Below are positions 39,331 to 40,805 of a stretch of 40,805 nucleotides of DNA, one piece after another (positions within the stretch are counted from its first letter, which is position 1; each line of letters opens with the position of its first letter). The translations under genes were made by a program, and so were the position numbers. Below the pieces are notes generated by a model, which worked only from the letters and a program-made list of their open reading frames with translations, was not told where the DNA came from and did no database searches. This DNA comes from a virus, in the IMG/VR virus record IMGVR_UViG_3300031227_002944, positions 1 through 40,805 of that record. The stretch is one strand, 5' to 3'.

Positions 39331-40182
39331 GTGGCAGACACACAGAATGAAATCTATGCACAAGCGTATGGTCAGAACATCATGCAGTTGGCGCAACAGA
39401 AGTATTCAAAGCTGTTAGGCACAGTTTACTTAAAGCCTAATGTACGCGGTAAAACCTTCTTCCAAGATCAGATCGGTGAATGGTCGATGAGTACGAAGGG
39501 TGGAAGGAATGTAGTAACACCGAATAACGATCCGGCATTGGCTCGTAGAATGGGCGTTATGCTTGATTATCACGATAACCGCATGTTAGATCGCGGGGAT
39601 GAGTTAAAGAGTATCTCCGATCCTCGGAGTGCTTACACCATAGCAGCAGCCAGATCACTTGGTCGTAAGATTGATGATGTGATTATTGCGGCAGCTATGT
39701 CAACATCTACAGCGAGTGGCGAAACTGGTTCGACTACCGCTCCTACCACAGCAACTGTTGTTATTACTGCCAGCCAACTTTTTCTAACAAATATAACTGA
39801 TATGAAGAAAGAGCTGGATGATAACGATGTTGAGCAAGAAGATAGGTTCTTGGTAATAACTCCGACTCTGTTGGCATCTGCATTGGAAGATAGCAGCATG
39901 ACATCATCTGATTATGCATCAGTTAAGGCTCTTGTAAGGGGCGAGATTAATACCTTCATGGGCTTCAATTGGATCATGTCAACTCGGATAGGTGCATATA
40001 CAACTCTTGCGATAGAAGGGTTAGTATATCAGAAGAACGCTCTATGTCTTGCGATGGCAGACCAGCCGTTAGTCAGAACTGATGAGAGAAGCGATCTTTC
40101 GTACTCTTGGCAGATCTACTACGAGCTGAATTGTGGTGCGGTTAGATTGGAAGAATCTCGCATCAGAAAGATCAGAGCGTAA
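39331..40182 (+). CDS. Major capsid protein (HK97-fold type)
   Basis: The 283-residue protein is the coat subunit. Typical features are the N-terminal 'NEIYAQAYGQNIMQLAQQKYSKLLGTVYLKP', the P-domain-like segment 'GRKIDDVIIAAAMST', 'RFLVITPTLLASALEDSSMTSSDY' and the C-terminal 'LSYSWQIYYELNCGAVRLEESRIRKI'. I prefer GTG 39331, nine bases after AAGGGGG, over ATG 39322, which touches the RBS. The low residue number and lack of a protease gene suggest assembly on the separate scaffold. Confidence 0.9.
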   Translation: MADTQNEIYAQAYGQNIMQLAQQKYSKLLGTVYLKPNVRGKTFFQDQIGEWSMSTKGGRNVVTPNNDPALARRMGVMLDYHDNRMLDRGDELKSISDPRSAYTIAAARSLGRKIDDVIIAAAMSTSTASGETGSTTAPTTATVVITASQLFLTNITDMKKELDDNDVEQEDRFLVITPTLLASALEDSSMTSSDYASVKALVRGEINTFMGFNWIMSTRIGAYTTLAIEGLVYQKNALCLAMADQPLVRTDERSDLSYSWQIYYELNCGAVRLEESRIRKIRA

Positions 40183-40200
40183 TGTAAATAACCGGTCAGC

Positions 40201-40238
40201 GGGGCGGTATAGCTGCCCCCAGACACCGCTATAGGCGG
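40201..40238 (+). promoter_or_regulatory. Two hairpins between capsid and post-capsid gene
   Basis: GGGGCGG (40201-40207) pairs with CTGCCCC (40213-40219, one G-U) around loop TATAG; CCGC (40226-40229) pairs with GCGG (40235-40238) around the same loop sequence. No U-tract follows. The second hairpin abuts the RBS and is conserved upstream of the paralogue at 214. Possible attenuator or 3' stabiliser of capsid mRNA. Confidence 0.5.
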
Positions 40239-40252
40239 GAAGGAGTGATAAC

Positions 40253-40729
40253 ATGTCAGCATTAAAAGCAGTAAATATGACAAAGTACGAAAACGGCGGA
40301 TCAGGTGATTACTGTATTGAAGCTGGTTATATTAAAAGTGTAGAGAAAGTGTGGATTGATAGTTACGCTTTCACATCTGCGCTTGATACAGATGATTCTA
40401 TCTGTATCGGTATTCTACCGGCGGATGCGCGTTTAACGGATGTTACAGTTTTCATGCCTTCGTTATACGCTTTAGATACTACCGCTACAGTATATCTGCA
40501 AACTGGTGCAACTTGGGGTATCTCAGGATACTTTGGGGCTATGAGAGCTGATGGTTGGGGTAGTGATGCTTACACGATCGGTACAGCTGCGACACTTAGG
40601 TTAGCATCGGGCTTCAAAGGTCGGACTTTTGAAGCAGCTCAAAAGCTGTACATTACTGTACAGACATCGGATAAGAATATCACGACAGTAGCATCAGGTA
40701 CTATCAGAAGTATAATTAAGTACACATAA
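40253..40729 (+). CDS. Small post-capsid protein (unknown function), paralogue of the 214 gene
   Basis: The 158-residue product begins MSALKAVNMTKYENGGSGDY and shares 'YIK-VEKVWID' and the C-terminal 'GTIRSIIKYT' with the protein at 214. It is rich in Thr, Ala and aromatic residues and likely a β-rich virion protein. It directly follows the major capsid gene behind AAGGAGTGATAAC, so capsid decoration is a reasonable guess. Its 3' end is repeated, with five changes, at the start of the window. Confidence 0.75.
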   Translation: MSALKAVNMTKYENGGSGDYCIEAGYIKSVEKVWIDSYAFTSALDTDDSICIGILPADARLTDVTVFMPSLYALDTTATVYLQTGATWGISGYFGAMRADGWGSDAYTIGTAATLRLASGFKGRTFEAAQKLYITVQTSDKNITTVASGTIRSIIKYT

Positions 40730-40805
40730 CCACAACGCTATAGGCGAGAAGGAGAACAATCATGTCAACATTAAAAGGTGCAAATGTAACAAAGTTCGAT
40801 GCAGG
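40549..40805. repeat. Right copy of terminal overlap (circular genome join)
   Basis: Counterpart of 1-257; 40679-40805 is identical to 131-257. It includes the end of the post-capsid gene, the intergenic hairpin and RBS, and the first 16 codons of the paralogue that is complete at 214-708. Confidence 0.85.
40762..40805 (+). CDS. Partial start of the paralogue complete at 214-708
   Basis: ATG 40762 corresponds to 214. The reading frame runs off the window end after 14 complete codons and is identical to the left-hand copy. It is a result of the terminal overlap, not a separate gene. Confidence 0.85.
   Translation, partial: MSTLKGANVTKFDA

Overview
The window looks like an essentially complete genome of a tailed bacteriophage with a short tail (podovirus-like). 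The evidence is a T7-type order of virion genes on one strand: small and large terminase, portal, Bbp19-like protein, scaffold, major capsid, tail tube A, tail nozzle B, three internal/ejection proteins and two tail spikes or fibres. The two ends overlap. Bases 1-257 match 40549-40805 with five mismatches, all in the first 130 bases, and 131-257 are identical to 40679-40805 (127 bases). This is what a circular or terminally redundant genome of about 40,548 bp looks like after a k=127 assembly with strain variation. Good bacterial -35/-10 promoters and Shine-Dalgarno sites show a bacterial host, but the sequence does not identify it. Every convincing gene lies on the + strand.

Layout. (1) 33.6-40.7 kb, continuing across the join to 16.6 kb: packaging, head, tail, ejection and receptor-binding genes. 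They start at a promoter at 33608-33636. (2) 16.6-17.7 kb: a lipoprotein with a possible Cys-His-Asp triad and two small membrane proteins, the likely lysis or host-envelope block. (3) 17.6-21.1 kb: an early-type block with its own promoter (18016-18044, a perfect palindrome in its spacer). It encodes a VRR-NUC nuclease, a Cas4/RecB-like nuclease, a possible OB-fold protein and many tiny proteins, several with Cys motifs. (4) 21.1-21.56 kb: a third strong promoter followed by about 390 bp with inverted repeats and hairpins but no convincing gene. (5) 21.56-32.9 kb: an unusual metabolic island with four radical-SAM enzymes (one B12-binding type), a transketolase split into two genes, three GT2 glycosyltransferases, a short SDR/epimerase, a methyltransferase and a TMTC-like multi-pass membrane protein. 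(6) 32.9-33.6 kb: an HNH protein and small genes.

How it may work. The virion genes are ordinary for a podovirus except that the 1618-residue ejection protein carries a zeta-toxin-like kinase domain. No DNA polymerase, primase, helicase, RNA polymerase, integrase or clear endolysin is visible, so replication and transcription probably rely on the host. About a quarter of the genome instead goes to what looks like a miniature surface-glycan pathway: a polyprenyl-phosphate-sugar synthase-like GT2, a GT-C-like membrane transferase, sugar-modifying radical-SAM and SDR enzymes and a transketolase. The simplest reading is host-envelope remodelling, for example blocking superinfection or changing serotype. 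This is inference. A 432-bp gene in the island sits between 17-bp direct repeats and contains no GATC although its neighbours are full of them, so cassette insertion can be seen directly.
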